A DNA stretch of 46,859 nucleotides, from assembly GCA_025769875.1 (NCBI GenBank), contig JAGFNK010000416.1, positions 1-46,859 on the forward strand, given 5' to 3'. The translations under genes were made by a program, and so were the position numbers. Below, in pieces: positions 10,084 to 21,900 of the stretch. The notes beneath the pieces were generated by a model. It saw only the letters and a list, made by a program, of their open reading frames with translations. It had not been told where the DNA came from and did not search any database. Source of the stretch: Russula earlei. Its lineage: Eukaryota > Basidiomycota > Agaricomycetes > Russulales > Russulaceae. Within the stretch, counting starts at the first letter, position 1. The number at the start of each line of letters is the position of its first letter.

Positions 10084-11781
10084 GATTCTTGGCACAATCG
10101 ACATACAGCAAGCCCCACTTAATGGCAACCCTTTTAGCAATAAAGGACTATATTATAGCCTCTCTAAGGACCCCTTAGGACGACTCTAAGTGTCCTACAA
10201 GAGGCACTAACAAGACACTAAAAGCCCTACAATGTGTTATTAGACTAACTCTAATAACTATAGAATGAACTACAAAGCGATACTAAGGACCTTAATATGA
10301 GTATTAGGGTTGACTCTAATGACCCTAATAGAACTATATAAGGGGCCTTATAAGCAACCCTATTTCCTGAACCAAACTACAAGTCCTCAAATGACCGGCC
10401 CTAAACTAATGAACAGTAAATGTATCACATGCTTAGCACGTGTACTAAGGTAGTGAACACATGGGCAGTAAAGGCTTTTACTCATCAATAGGAGCCTTCT
10501 CACTCAGAAGCTTACTGAGCATGACTGAGCATGCTCAGTAAGCATACCCCGACTTCTTACTCATCCATCAATTGTGCTTGATAATAAGGTTAAGACTTGT
10601 TCCCTATTTTAGCAGTTCTCTTGTAGTATATAAGCTGTCACGGTAACAAGCTGTGTCAGTTCTCAAGCCTGAAGTTGAGTTGATAGTAAAGTGTGTTTCG
10701 AGAAACGGGCTGGTTCCCATTGTAATGAGTAAGGATCCCTGCAGCGGTCAAAGTGTTTTATGCTAAACAGGTTATGGCCAATAGACCCTTCCTAGTACGA
10801 CTCGGTCCGTTGGGAAGGTAGGGTAAGTTTGTAATGGGATAGACTAGGGCTTGTTCCACTAGCTATATGTGTTCAAGTTTGTTGTAGACCTTGAACACAC
10901 AGAGAGAGGAAGGTATGTCTTGAAGGAAGAGAGCTATTCTCAGTAGAGTGAAGAGAGACTCTTAGGGGAGGAAGGGAGAGGCAAAGAGTAGATGGTGGAT
11001 GGTGTGTGTGTGTGAAGAGTTGATGAAATGGAGAGGTGGATGTGGTTTGAGGATTAGGAGTTGTGTGGTTTGCAGGCAAATATGTTGGACAAGAGTAGGT
11101 TGGATTCTACAAGAGACCAAGCTTAGGGCTTTGGTCACAAAGTACTGAGCTTATATATACAGGAGAAGCGCAGCAGTGGCTGCGCTTTGACTGTGCTACT
11201 AGTATAGTAGGAGTCATAATAGGTAGGAGTCATAGAAATGAGGCCACGAATGAGTCAGAACCAAGTGACTGTGCTGCACAGTAAGTGCGCAGCATTGCAC
11301 TTGTGAAGTAAGTATAAAAGGAAAGAGAACCAAACAAAGGGAAAGTAACAGCCATCCAGTGTTACCTGGATGTGTATGGATCACATGATAACACAAAAGA
11401 GATCACAAGACATGAGGGATCATGAGACCAGTAAGTAAAGGGACGTACAAAGGCAAGCAGTCCATAGCAAAAGGTAAGAGGTAAACGTAAAAGGAAAATG
11501 TTGTAACATAAGTGCTCAATAAAGTAGCAGACAGTCCTCAGACTGTCCATTTGTTTACGGCACTCTCTATCCCTGGGATACTCCTTTAAGGACCATCCCC
11601 TTGTGACCATTCTGGCCTCTTCCCTGCATACCTGCTCAACTCTACCAGTAACCACACCTCTTTGGTACTTGGTACTGCTTTGGACTCTACTTCTTGCCCA
11701 TGCTGTCTTGGACATATACCAACTCATCTTTGAACTTATCCCTTGCTCTTGAACTGGATTGTTCAACAGTGAGTCTTGACA
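10084..11781 (+). mobile_element. solo LTR E (gypsy family), 5'-truncated
   Basis: Starts internally at gattcttggcacaatcg, lacking about the first 144 bp compared with copy B, and ends at GAGTCTTGACA (11781). Its own sequence is 10084-10635 plus 11514-11781, about 820 bp, and it is interrupted by a solo LTR of family LTR-2. Because the left end is lost together with part of the host gypsy, no target duplication can be checked; the right flank is gacac. The missing sequence points to a deletion across the left junction after insertion. Confidence 0.85.
10636..11508. mobile_element. solo LTR, family LTR-2, copy 2
   Basis: An 873-bp LTR begins TGTCACGGTAAC and ends TGTTGTAACA, matching copy 1 at 2988-3880 along its length. 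Flanks are taagc (10631-10635) and taagt (11509-11513), a 5-bp duplication with one C/T difference. It is inserted next to the TATATAAG promoter box of LTR E, as shown by comparison with uninterrupted copies. This copy has a TG microsatellite (about 11000-11014) that copy 1 lacks. Confidence 0.88.
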
Positions 11782-12753
11782 GACACCATGATTCCTTAGC
11801 CACTGGCCATCCAGGTCAATGGAAGACCTACAAACTGATAAGTCATAACTACTGGTGGCCAGGGATGTTAACATTTGTCAAAAGCTATGTGGACAGTTGT
11901 GCAACATGTCAAAGCACAAAAAACTGCCCCACAGTACCAGTGCCTCTAGTCCCTATTACCCTGGCAGGCAAGATATGGGATAGTATCACTATGGACTTCA
12001 TTGTTGACCTACCCCTTTCTCAAGGGTATGACAGCCTACTAGTGGTTGTAGACCACTTTAGCAAAGCAACCATCATCTCCCCATGCCATAAGACCATTAC
12101 TGCAGAGGATACCACCTCCCTACCCTTGAACAATGTATGGAGACAAGTGGGACTCCTAACCCAAATTATCTCCAACAGCAGACCCCAGTTTGCAGCCAAA
12201 GTTACTCAAGAACTATGGAGAAAACTGAACATCAAATCTTCCCTCAGTATGGCATACCACCCTCAGTCAGATGGAGAAACAGAAAGGGTCAATCAAGAAT
12301 TAGAACAGTACTTGATGATTTTCTGTAACCATCAACAGGACAACTGGGCTGAGTTAATTCCCTTCATGGAGTATGCCCATAATGCACACACTCATAGTGC
12401 TACCCACAAGGCCCCCTTTGAAGTATGGTATGGTTTTAATCTGATATTTGCCCCCCCTCTCAGTTTCAACACCAAATTGCCATCCATCCTCAAATGCCTA
12501 CAACAGTTAGACCAACTCAGGGACAAAGTTGCAGCTTCCCTCCAACATGCAGCAGCATTGATAGGACAACCCAGTTCTCATTTCCCAAGGCTCCACTTTA
12601 AAGTGGGAGACCTAGTCTGGCTGGAAGCCACTAACCTGAAGACAACACACCCCAAGGCAAAAATAGCCCCTCAACAGTATGGACCTTTCAAGGTTGTCAC
12701 CTCATACCCAGTCAATGTATGCCTGGAACTACCTAAGACATGGAAGATACATC
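11782..12753 (+). pseudogene. gypsy integrase remnant
   Basis: Would insert the cDNA into the chromosome. The zinc-binding HHCC region (HHDSLATGHPGQWKTY..., CATC) is followed by the catalytic core (WDSITMDFIVDLPLSQGYD; HPQSDGETERVNQELEQYL) and the C-terminal GPF/Y-like module (KIAPQQYGPFKVVTSYPVNV), all in one open frame. The second catalytic Asp, normally in an SDRGPQF-type motif, is Asn here (IISNSRPQF, codon aac at 12174-12176), so the enzyme would be inactive. The frame continues after the hAT insertion: removing 12754-18366 and one copy of gatacatc rejoins TWKIH to PVFHNSLIKPY in frame. Confidence 0.9.
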
Positions 12754-12767
12754 TAGGGCTGCCGACT

Positions 12768-12893
12768 GTACCCGTACACATACGGTTTATGGCTACCGTA
12801 ATACAGTATCCCGTACCGTACTGTCCAGGTAGTGGAAGTGTACCATGATGGTACGGTTGCCGGTACGGTAAGTTACCGTACCGTACTGTATAA
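12768..12893. repeat. hAT left subterminal TACCGTA repeats
   Basis: Many direct and inverted copies of TACCGTA / TACGGTA and shorter forms occur within about 130 bp of the left end. A matching cluster lies at 18239-18352 just inside the right end. Subterminal short repeats of this kind bind the transposase in hAT elements such as Ac/Ds; the role here is inferred. Confidence 0.7.
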
Positions 12894-13189
12894 GGGACGC
12901 CATCAAGCCGTATATATGGGCCGTATATTAGTTGTACTCAATGGCAAAAGAGTTGAGTAATGTGAGACCTTCTTTCTAGAATGTTCTGTTGTGATTGCCC
13001 AGACGAGTGAATTGGATTGAGATCAATTGCAGGCAATTGATGCCAATCGCATGCGTGCAAAGGCGACTGAGGGATCACCCTGATGTGATCCTACATTTTT
13101 TAGCTACATTTACTTTACATCTCATCTTGTAGATAGTGTACATGATCATGATGATCATCAACTCAATTAATACTACGTTAAATACTCTT

Positions 13190-13735
13190 TGATTGCCAGC
13201 CACCCCCCTTATAGTTGTGGCCGCTGTCTCAACGCCAGCCCAGTCATCTCCGCCTCGTCCATCAGTGTCCTAGCACTGCCCACCTGGTTGCCTTGCCCTC
13301 AGTCCCAACTCTCTCTTGTTGCCATTTCTACTCCACCCATCTATACCACCAAGTCTACGTCATCACCGTTGCCCCTACATCCTCCACCCTGCCTGCCTTG
13401 GCTGCAGCTTCAGTTCTCGTGCCCTCAGTAAACATCACCAGCCACTGTCACCGCGAGTCCAGTATCACTAGCATAACCAGCCACCATGCCCTTAGCCTTG
13501 CCAGCTGCCTCGGTCCCGACTGACACCCCGCCTCTGTCTCATCAGCTCCTGCGCTCTCAGTGTCGCCTGTCGTGGTGTCTGTCTCAGCACCAACACCAGC
13601 CTCAGTCCTGCCATCTGCTTCTGTCGCCCCAGCCTTAGCTCAGCCAGCCGCCGCCGCCGCGCCTCTTAGTCTCGCTAATCGTCTCAGTCTCGTCACCTGC
13701 CCTTGTAGGCCTCAGCTTCAGCCTCCAATGTCTTA
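13190..13735 (+). other. Ala/Ser/Val/Pro-rich low-complexity tract inside the hAT
   Basis: One + frame from about 13530 reads VSSAPALSVSPVVVSVSAPT, then PASVLPSASVAPALAQPAAA, and an earlier part reads TLPALAAASVLVPSV. There is no ATG-led frame spanning it and several stops interrupt it. The composition closely resembles the cargo of the two long-TIR elements (minus strand, 33187-34165 and 40972-42100). It is not part of any hAT transposase domain I recognise and may be captured sequence upstream of the transposase. Confidence 0.45.
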
Positions 13736-13860
13736 ACGCTATACGCCACCGCCTCCATTGTTGTCTCACACCCTGTTGCCCACTCAGGCATGCACCCACG
13801 CCGCCTTACAATACGTTCAGTTATCTTATCTAGGTTGTTCTCACGCACATACGTGCAGGC

Positions 13861-16800
13861 ATGTCTGGTTTTGTTCACCATTCATCCAACAGTTCTCTTT
13901 TCAAATCTCCTGTCATGCCTAACTCCTCTAACACACCTTCTACTGGCCTGAATGAGCCTGAACACGTCTGGTATTTCGATGCTGATGATGATGTACCCAT
14001 GGGCCAACCTGGAAGTAGTGCACCAAGTTCTAGGACCACCGATTATGGTATTTAGTCTTGTATTACGCGCATTTCTTTGTGCTTACCTCCTGTCATCTTA
14101 TTCAGTACAGCAGGAGGGGCGAGGACACCAAAAGAAATATTCTAGCCATATACAAGAATTAATACAAGCAGAAATCACTGAAACTGCTCATGAGGCTGCC
14201 GAAAAATGTAGGCGCAAGCCTCATGTATCTCGCCAGTGTGCTCCAGCTCTGCTTAAAGTTCACATTAGTGATGAGGAAGATGATGACAACAGAAGTTTTG
14301 TAGAGTCCTTGGGCAAGAGTTCCGAAGATGATGAGCATGAAGCTGTGGTCGATAATGCTGAAGTAAGCTCAACCCTATTTCCTCTCAGATTGAATATTCT
14401 AATATCTTCTCTCAAGCTTGCCAAGTCACTTCCATCAAAAACCATTCCATTTGCTCAGCAAAAGAGGTCTCGACGTTGAAAAAATGATGTGAGATGAAAG
14501 AGATCAAAATCCCCTGCAAACGATGTTTATCACATGATGCGGCATACACCATCTTCCACAGAACCTTTGGAGCCTGATGTGACTGCATCTACTGAGCCCA
14601 AAAAGGTGAAACAATATTGTATACTCTCGAGCTATCCCTCATCACCTTATTCAGTCATCTGCAAGACAAAATCCTATTTATCTCTTCTATGAACAAGTTG
14701 CAACCAGTGCTGATGGCAAAACAGTGGATGGCAACAAACATTACAAGTGCTACCATGGCTCGGGGAAAATTCTGACAGTCACCAAAGCCATGAAATATAG
14801 TCTCAATGGTGGGTTCATTATATTTAGAGTGACGCCATGTCTGATATATTGATAGGTTTGGTCGGTCACCTTAAACACCACTTCCCTGCGATGTACTGAC
14901 TGTATGAAGTACTCAAGGCATGCCCTGAGCCTCCGACTGAAGAGGAACTCAATATTGCAACTGGGCGCACAAAACTCGATGCATCTGCAGCTGGGAAATA
15001 TATTATGAAACTTGAGAAGGCATCGTCAAGTATTATGGAGTGTCAAGACTCACTGTTGAACTATCCAGTTCAAGAGCGAGGGATAAGCTCGAAGACGAGT
15101 TGATAAACGTCCAAGACAGTGTGGGCAAGAAGTAGAGTCCAGAGTAGTAACAGATACCAGAGAGGTACTGTTACTGTGAGAGTCGAGCAGTCACGCAGAG
15201 GAGAGGCCAGGATAGTCACAAGGGGACGGTCCTTAAAGGAGTATCCCAGGGATGGAGAGTGCCGTAATCAAATGGACAGTCTGAGGACTGTCCGCTACTT
15301 TATTGAGCGCTTATATACTACAAGAGAACTGCTAAATGGGGAACAAGTCATAACCTTGTTATCAAGCACAATAGAGTGATGAGTGAGAAGTCGGAGGGCG
15401 CTGACTGAGCATGCTCAGTAATGCTCAGTAAGCTGCTGAGTAAGAGGGCTTCTCTTGATGAGTAAGAGCTTTCATTGTCCACATGTTCACTGCCTTAGTG
15501 CACGTGCGAGCACTGGATTCATTTCCTGTTAGTTAGTTTAGGGCCGGGCATTTGAGGACTTGTAGTTTGGTTAGGGAGTAGTGTTATCTTATAAGGCCCT
15601 TATATAGTTCTATTAGGGTCCTTAGAGTCGATCCTAATACTTCTATTAAGGTCCTTAGTATTGCTCTATAGTTAGCTCTATAGTCATTAGAGTTGGTCTA
15701 ATAACGCGTTGTAGGGCCTTTGATACTAGGTTAGTGCCTATTGTAGAGCTCCTAGGGTCGTTCCAAAGGGTCCTTAGGAAGGCCCTAATACTGTCTTTTG
15801 TTGCTAGAAGGGTTGCCTTTAAGTGGGGCTTGCTGTATGTCGATTGTGCCGAGAATCGCTCGCACAACAATGCGCGCACGATATTGTGGACACCTCTACT
15901 CACCCCTTTTGCTCATGTGAGCAGGGTGACACCATAGAGGCTGGGTTTCCTCCTATAAGGAAGGGTCCTTCAAGGGCCCTCTCCGGAGAATGGTTCATGA
16001 CATGGAGGCACTTCAGCAACAGGCAGCACTTGCAACCATAAGTGGTCAATAGTCACCATTCACTTGGCTACTGGCTGACAATATACCTAAGGGAGAATTT
16101 GTCCAGGATGAGTTTGAGAACCTCCTTGCAGAATGGATTGTTGCATGTGACCAACCATTTGATGAGGTTGACAAGCAGCCATTTCATAAACTGCTTGAGT
16201 ACATGCATCAGCCTTCAGCTAAGCCCCTGCACATTCCCCATCGCACTTCAATACAAACAAGGATCATGAAGATGGGAGAACATACTGTTGATAACATCAA
16301 AAAAATGTTTTCAGTAAGCTGTATCGTTCATCCACTTCATCAATGCTAACATCTACAACAGATGCTTGAATCAAAGGTTGCCATCTCGCTTGATGCCTGG
16401 ACATCTAGCAATCAACATGCTTTCCTTGCTATTGTGGCACATTATGTTATGAATGACAGACACCTTGGTAAGTTCATAAAGTTTGATCTTATGGATGTTT
16501 TGATTTGTCAACAGAGGAGCTACTCATTGATTTCCGAGAGCTTTTAGGGGAGCACTCAGGTGAAAACATGGCAGAGGTACTTTGGAAGACTTTAGAGATG
16601 TATGGTCTCGTTGGGTGGGTCATTGCATTCATCATGGATAATGCCACGAACAATGACACATTGGTCAATGGTATTGAGGCTTGGTATGAAGCAGCAGGTA
16701 TCAAGTTCTCTGCCAAACATGCCCGACTTCGATGCATGCCCCATACCTGTCACTTGGCGGCACTGAAAGTACGTCAATGATCTTATTTTTCTTACACTCA

Positions 16801-18210
16801 AATCTGAATGACAGTATACAGCTTCTCGAAGGAATTGGTGCAATCTCAAAGTCAGACAGTTGGAAAGCTGCTGGACAAAGTGGCAATTATCAAGACGCAG
16901 TCACAGCTCCTGTTTCTTGTGAGCATGATGATGCAGGTATAGCCAATGAGGAAGAAGACACAGAAGAAGCTGTAATAGGGGTGTCACCGTCAATTGACAA
17001 GGTATTGTTGGCACAACTCTACAACAACAAACAGCATACCCTAACAAACACATCCCATCTTTTCAACAGCTTCGTAAGATTGTTTGTACCATCTGCTCTA
17101 GTCCACAACGATGCCAGGCCTGGCTGAGGGAGGTTGCTGTCCATCAACATCTGAAGGATAGCGACTCCTCTGAATGGGCACTGATGCTTATACTGGATGT
17201 TAGAACTCGCTGGTCATCAACTCACCAGATGCTTCGTATGTTCCAATTGTCTTATTCATGGTCACTTAGCTTTCAATTAAGCACAGGTCGAGCTCTTGAT
17301 TATCGTGAAGTCATCGACACTTACGTTGCACGCTGCCGTGATCTGCGTGATTACGAACTCTCTGAGGAGGACTGGGAAGGTATCACTTTGGTTGCAGGAT
17401 GGCTTAAGTCCTTCTGTTTGGCAACTACTCAAATGTCAGCTACACATCATCCCACACTCTCAAGCACGCACGCAATCTTCCGAGGGCTTCAAGAGCAAAT
17501 TAAATATATTCTTACTCATCTTCCATTGTCAACTTCACCTGAGCTCATGCTTGGTCTCATGGATGCACACCGCAAGTTGAGTGACTACTACTACAAGTTT
17601 GATGAGTCACCATTGTATACTTGGGCTGCATGTATGTGGAATTTCTGCCCTTTTTCTGCATGCCTAAACTTACGTGCTATACTTAGTGCTTGATCCTCGC
17701 ATCTCATACAAAGGAATGAAATCTGATTACGCTGATGACAACATCCTTGCTGACTATCTGGATTCTGTGAAGGCATCACTCAACAACTGTTTCCAGGAGA
17801 ATTATGCAGGAAAATATGTCGCACCACCTGTCCATGATCATCCCCATACCACTAGTCTGTCAAAGACTTATTCACAGTCTTGCAATGAGTCTCCGCAAAA
17901 GGTCAATTTTACTGCCCAATACAAGAAGCATGCCAGTGCAAGAAGGGACCAGCTCGAGGAGTACTTTAGGCTCCCCTGTGAGGACTTTGATTCCTGTGAT
18001 CCTGTTAGCTGGTGGGTTGGACGATGCTCACAATTTCTGGATCTTTTTGTCTTTGCTCGGGATCTCTTGGTGATTCCAGGTTAGAATTTCATTGATATGT
18101 GTTTATGTCAATTACTTATGTTGAAAACAAAAACTGCAGGTTCTGCTGTTGCTGTTGAAAGAATATTTTTGGGTGGGCGAGACACCATCTCATTACGAAG
18201 AGCCAGCCTA
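13861..18210 (+). pseudogene. hAT transposase, intron-containing and interrupted
   Basis: Cut-and-paste transposase. A possible start at 13861 (MSGFVHHSSNSSLF) leads through an acidic region (HISDEEDDDNRSF). A BED-like DNA-binding segment follows (DGKTVDGNKHYKCYHGSGKI, about 14710-14770). Past the nested LTR (15041-16002) come the catalytic-domain motifs ISLDAWTSSNQHAFLAIVAH, FIMDNATNNDTLVNGI, RCMPHTCHLAALK and LDVRTRWSSTHQML, and the C-terminal dimerisation region SCDPVSWWVGRCSQF ... SAVAVERIFLGGRDTISLRR. Several short introns are likely (for example after RDLLVIPG). Frame breaks and stops (for instance in FPAMY followed by TGA) make it non-functional. The family call rests on the motif order. 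Confidence 0.88.
15041..16002 (-). mobile_element. solo LTR F (gypsy family), inside the hAT
   Basis: A 962-bp LTR from TGTCAAGACTCACTG to GGTTCATGACA with a perfect duplication tggag at 15036-15040 and 16003-16007. It is very similar to LTR D (6604-7565), with identical length, which suggests both are among the most recent insertions of the family. It interrupts the hAT transposase just after the BED-like region. Confidence 0.95.
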
Positions 18211-18238
18211 CCCATAATGCCATATTACAGCCGTCTTC

Positions 18239-18352
18239 TACCCCGTACCGTACCATATAGGCTGCTGAAGTGGAAGCATACGGTATGGGTAACAGAACGA
18301 ATAGTAGCCATATACATACTGTATTGAGTACAGCTGTAGCCATATACGGTAT
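18239..18352. repeat. hAT right subterminal repeats
   Basis: Counterpart of the left cluster: ccccgtaccgtacca, catacggtatggg and catatacggtatgg lie within about 130 bp of the right terminus in mixed orientation. They share the TACCGTA core with the left end. Confidence 0.65.
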
Positions 18353-18374
18353 GGTTGGCAGCCCTAGATACATC

Positions 18375-18681
18375 CTGTCTTCCATAACTCCCTGATTAAA
18401 CCATACAAAGAGACCATAGCCCATGGCCCCAGCTTCAAACAACCTCCACCTACTATAGTAGAAGGGGAGGAACAGTACAAAGTGGATAAGGTCCTCACCT
18501 CCAGACATTCCCCAAACCATAGATGTATTCAATACCTAGTACAGTGGAAAGGGTACCCTGTGGCAGAGAACACTTGGGAACCCACATCTAACCTAATTAA
18601 AGCCAAAGAGGCTGTAAAGGCCTTTCACCAACAGTACCCAACAATGCCCAAGCCCCAACTAGGTCATAAAGAGGGGATGAA
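18375..18681 (+). pseudogene. gypsy integrase C-terminus with chromodomain
   Basis: Continuation of the integrase after the hAT. The chromodomain reads YKVDKVLTSRHSPNHRCIQY, then LVQWKGYPVAENTWEP, then NLIKAKEAVKAFHQQYP (about 18475-18635), with the aromatic-cage and WKGY..NTWEP residues characteristic of chromoviruses. Chromodomains of this class bind methylated histone H3 and steer integration into heterochromatin (family knowledge). The frame runs to the polypurine tract and into the 3' LTR. This segment itself has no stop, but the full polyprotein is broken elsewhere. Confidence 0.92.
18667..18681 (+). promoter_or_regulatory. gypsy polypurine tract
   Basis: The purine-rich run aaagaggggatgaa lies immediately upstream of the LTR start TGTCATG. 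In LTR retroelements this is the primer site for plus-strand synthesis. Its position shows that this LTR is the 3' LTR of the host gypsy and fixes the sense orientation of all solo copies of the family. Confidence 0.8.
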
Positions 18682-18956
18682 TGTCATGAACCATTTCCCA
18701 GAGAGGGCCCTTGAAGGACCCTTCCTTATTAAAGGAAACCCAGCCTCCATGATGCCACTCTGTTCACACAACCAAAAGGGGTGAGGAGAGGTGTCCACAA
18801 TACTGTAGGCTACCCATTAGTCAGACAGTCACAAATAGTAACATGAAACATAATGAAATTTTTGAACCACCAATTGAACCTTACATTGCTGAGATCAAAT
18901 GTCAAAAATGTGAAATTTTGGGGGGGGACACAAACAAAAAACATTGTATCTACTGA

Positions 18957-21900
18957 TTAATCTCCATGCAACATCTGCCTTGAATGAAAAGCCCACCAGA
19001 ACCAAGGGTGATGAAGGAGCTCAGGGTGCACTCCTAAGTGGGACTTGACCTGGGTTGCCAGCTCATTGACAGTGCCCATCATGTTGAGGCCAAGTGCACC
19101 AGAGAGTGCAATGAGATTGTCCTTGCACTTATATGAAGAGAGTGATTCTGCAAAGCATGAGTACATTGTCATGATTCAGCTCTGGGACTCACTGCCGAAC
19201 ACCCTTAAATCTATTTCCTCCTGGAGTTGCACCTTGTCAAGACTCACTGTTGAACAATCCCGTTCAAGAGCAAGGGATAAGTTCAAAGACGAGTCGATAG
19301 ACATCCAAGATGGCATGGGCAAGAAGTAGAGTCCAAAGCAGTAGCAAGTACCAAAGAGGTACAGTTACTGGTAGAGTCAAGCAGGTACACAGGGAAGAGG
19401 CCAGAATGGTCACAAGGGGATGGTCCTTAAGGAGTATCCCAGGGAAAGAGAGTGCTGTAAACAAATGGACAGTCTGAGGACTGTCCGCTACTTTATTGAG
19501 CGCTTATATACTACAAGAGAACTGCTAAATAGGGAACAAGTCTTAACCTTGTTATCAAGCACAATTGATGGATGAGTAAGAAGTCGGGGTACACTTACTG
19601 AGCATGCTCAGTCATGCTCAGTAAGCTGCTGAGTAAGAAGGCTCCTGATTCATTTACTGTTAGTTAGTTTAGGGCTGGTCATTTGAGGACTTGTATTTTG
19701 GTTCAGGAAATAGAGTTGCTTATAAGGCCCCTTATATAGTTCTATTAGGGTTATTAGAGTTGACCCTAATACTTATTTTAAGGTCCTTAGTATCGCTTTG
19801 TAGTTCATTCCATAGTTATTAGAGTCAGTCTAATAACATGTTGTAGGGCTTTTAGTGTCTTGTTAGTGTCTCTTGTAGGACACTTAGAGTCATCATAAGG
19901 GGTCCTTAGAAACACTATAATATAGTCCTTTATTGCTAAAAGGGTTGCCACTAAGTGGGGCTTGCTGTATGTCGATTGTGCCAAGAATTGCTTGCGCAAC
20001 AATGCATGCATGATATTGTGGACACCTCTACTCACCCCTTTTGCCTGTGTGAACAGGGTGGCACCATAGAGGCTGGGTTTCCTGTATTAAGGAAGGGTCC
20101 TTCAAGGGCCCTCTCCAGGAACTGGTTCATGACACACCTCGCATGCCACATCATTGACCACCTTTTGAGCTGCCTTCTCAGCAGCTTCTCTGGTGAGCTA
20201 GGCCTTCTTTTCCTGTCCAGCAAGCCACTGTGCTTCAACCATAGGGTGGGTGACATAATGTGCACTTGTCTTCACTGAATGGCGCATCTTGCACTTCTGG
20301 TTTTCCAGCTCCTTTCTGGCATCTGATGCCATATGCTTCATGATGGTGCAGTGGGTGTTGCTGGAGGTGCTCTCTGCCCTGGATATAGCAAGCTCCCTTT
20401 CTAGTAGTTCTACTGTCATCTGGAGTTGGGACATCTCCAAATGAAACTCCTGCAGTATGGTGGGGATTGGTGCATTGGTGGGACCAAGGGTGATAGGGTG
20501 ATAAAGATAGACATCACAGAGGATGAAGGAGGGTTGTGAGAGCAAGTAAAGTGACTGGGAAACAGGGAGGAGTTGGAGTTGACACAGACATCATGGGCAG
20601 GTGACACATTTTGTATGATGGACACATGTTCAGTGCCACTGGCACACAAGGACATGGGTGAGTTAAGTGAGATGTGAACACATGGGGCAGGGTTGGTGTG
20701 GACAGCAGGGGATGGAAATGAGACTTGTGGTCATTGTGAGTCTGGATCATGGCCCTGCAGTGGCTTGTAGTCAAAGTCGTCATCATTGTCCATGTCCCAG
20801 TTGAAAGGGGTCATGTCTTCAACCTCCTCAGAGAGCAGGTCTTCCAAGGAGGCATTGCGGTCAGAACTGGTGGAGGGAAGAGGGGAGGATGAAGGGACAT
20901 CTGCAGGAAACAACACCAGCACATGCTGGGTGGTGGAATACAATCTTGAAGGGGCAAAGTCAGCCTCAGTGAATATGAGGGGGTTGAATGGAAAGATGCT
21001 GGTGGAGGAGAAGGCAGAGGCAAGCAGTTTCTGGGACATTGTGTGAGTGTGCACCTTCATGTACTCAACAATGACATTGTACCATGTCATAGGAATGTTT
21101 TCACAGATGTGGTGGTCACAATGGTTGGACCAGTTCCACTGTGTCTGGGAAAAAACTTTCATGTTGAGTGGTTGGAGTTTGTGTGTGCACTTGGAGGGGA
21201 AGGTGATGACAATGCCTCTGTGTTCAAATGCAAGTTCCTGGAGTTCATCAGTTTTTATGAGAGCTGTGGCCATCAACAAACAGGACAACAGGGTCACTGG
21301 AGACCTTCTGGGCCAGTGCAAAGGGGAGGAAGGTGTCACAGTGAAGTGCATCTGGGGATGTGTGAGTGAGAACATGGGACAGTTGAGACCAGAGGGAGAG
21401 GAATGGTGAAGAGCAAGGAACCCTTCCAGCTCATGGACAAGATGCTTCTTGAGGAATGAGATCGGGGCTGATAAGGCGTCAAGATGGAGCCACAGAAGGT
21501 GGGAATCAAGAGGGAGAGAGGTAACAAAAGCAAGAAGGAAACGAGTAATTGAGGAGTCAAACTCGTCAGTTTTTGCTTCGAGAGTTGCAGTGGCACATGA
21601 AAGGAAGATTTTTCAGAATTCTGAGATGTAACTAGTGTCTTTTTATATGAAGTGAGAACTACAAGAGGGAGGAATATTCAGGGGAGTGGGGGTACAAGAG
21701 ATGCGAACAGTGAGTAGGAGAAATGAGGTCTGTAAGGAATCCGAAATGCGTAAGGTAAACGAAACTGATCAGAAGTAAATGAATCAAAGAAGACAAAGGC
21801 AGTCAGAGAATTCATAGCTGAAAACAGGCAGAGAGGTAACATATGAGAGTTCTGGCAGCAGTAATTGTGTGTCATTGGGCCACTGAGCCCTTGCATCTGA

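Larger units (their letters stand above)
12754..18366 (+). mobile_element. hAT transposon with 8-bp target duplication
   Basis: Ends are TAGGGCTGCC (left) and GGCAGCCCTA (right). The flanking 8-bp duplication gatacatc is perfect (12746-12753 and 18367-18374). Both ends carry a cloud of TACCGTA/TACGGTA motifs. Inside is a decayed, intron-containing hAT transposase on the + strand and a solo LTR of the gypsy family (15041-16002). The element interrupts the host gypsy between integrase and chromodomain. Total length 5613 bp, about 4.6 kb without the nested LTR and its duplicate. Confidence 0.93.

Noticed and set aside
18682..18805. 3' LTR of the gypsy considered as a ninth solo LTR insertion
   Set aside because: It directly follows a polypurine tract and the integrase-chromodomain frame, and its flanks (atgaa and agcac) do not match, so it is the element's own LTR.
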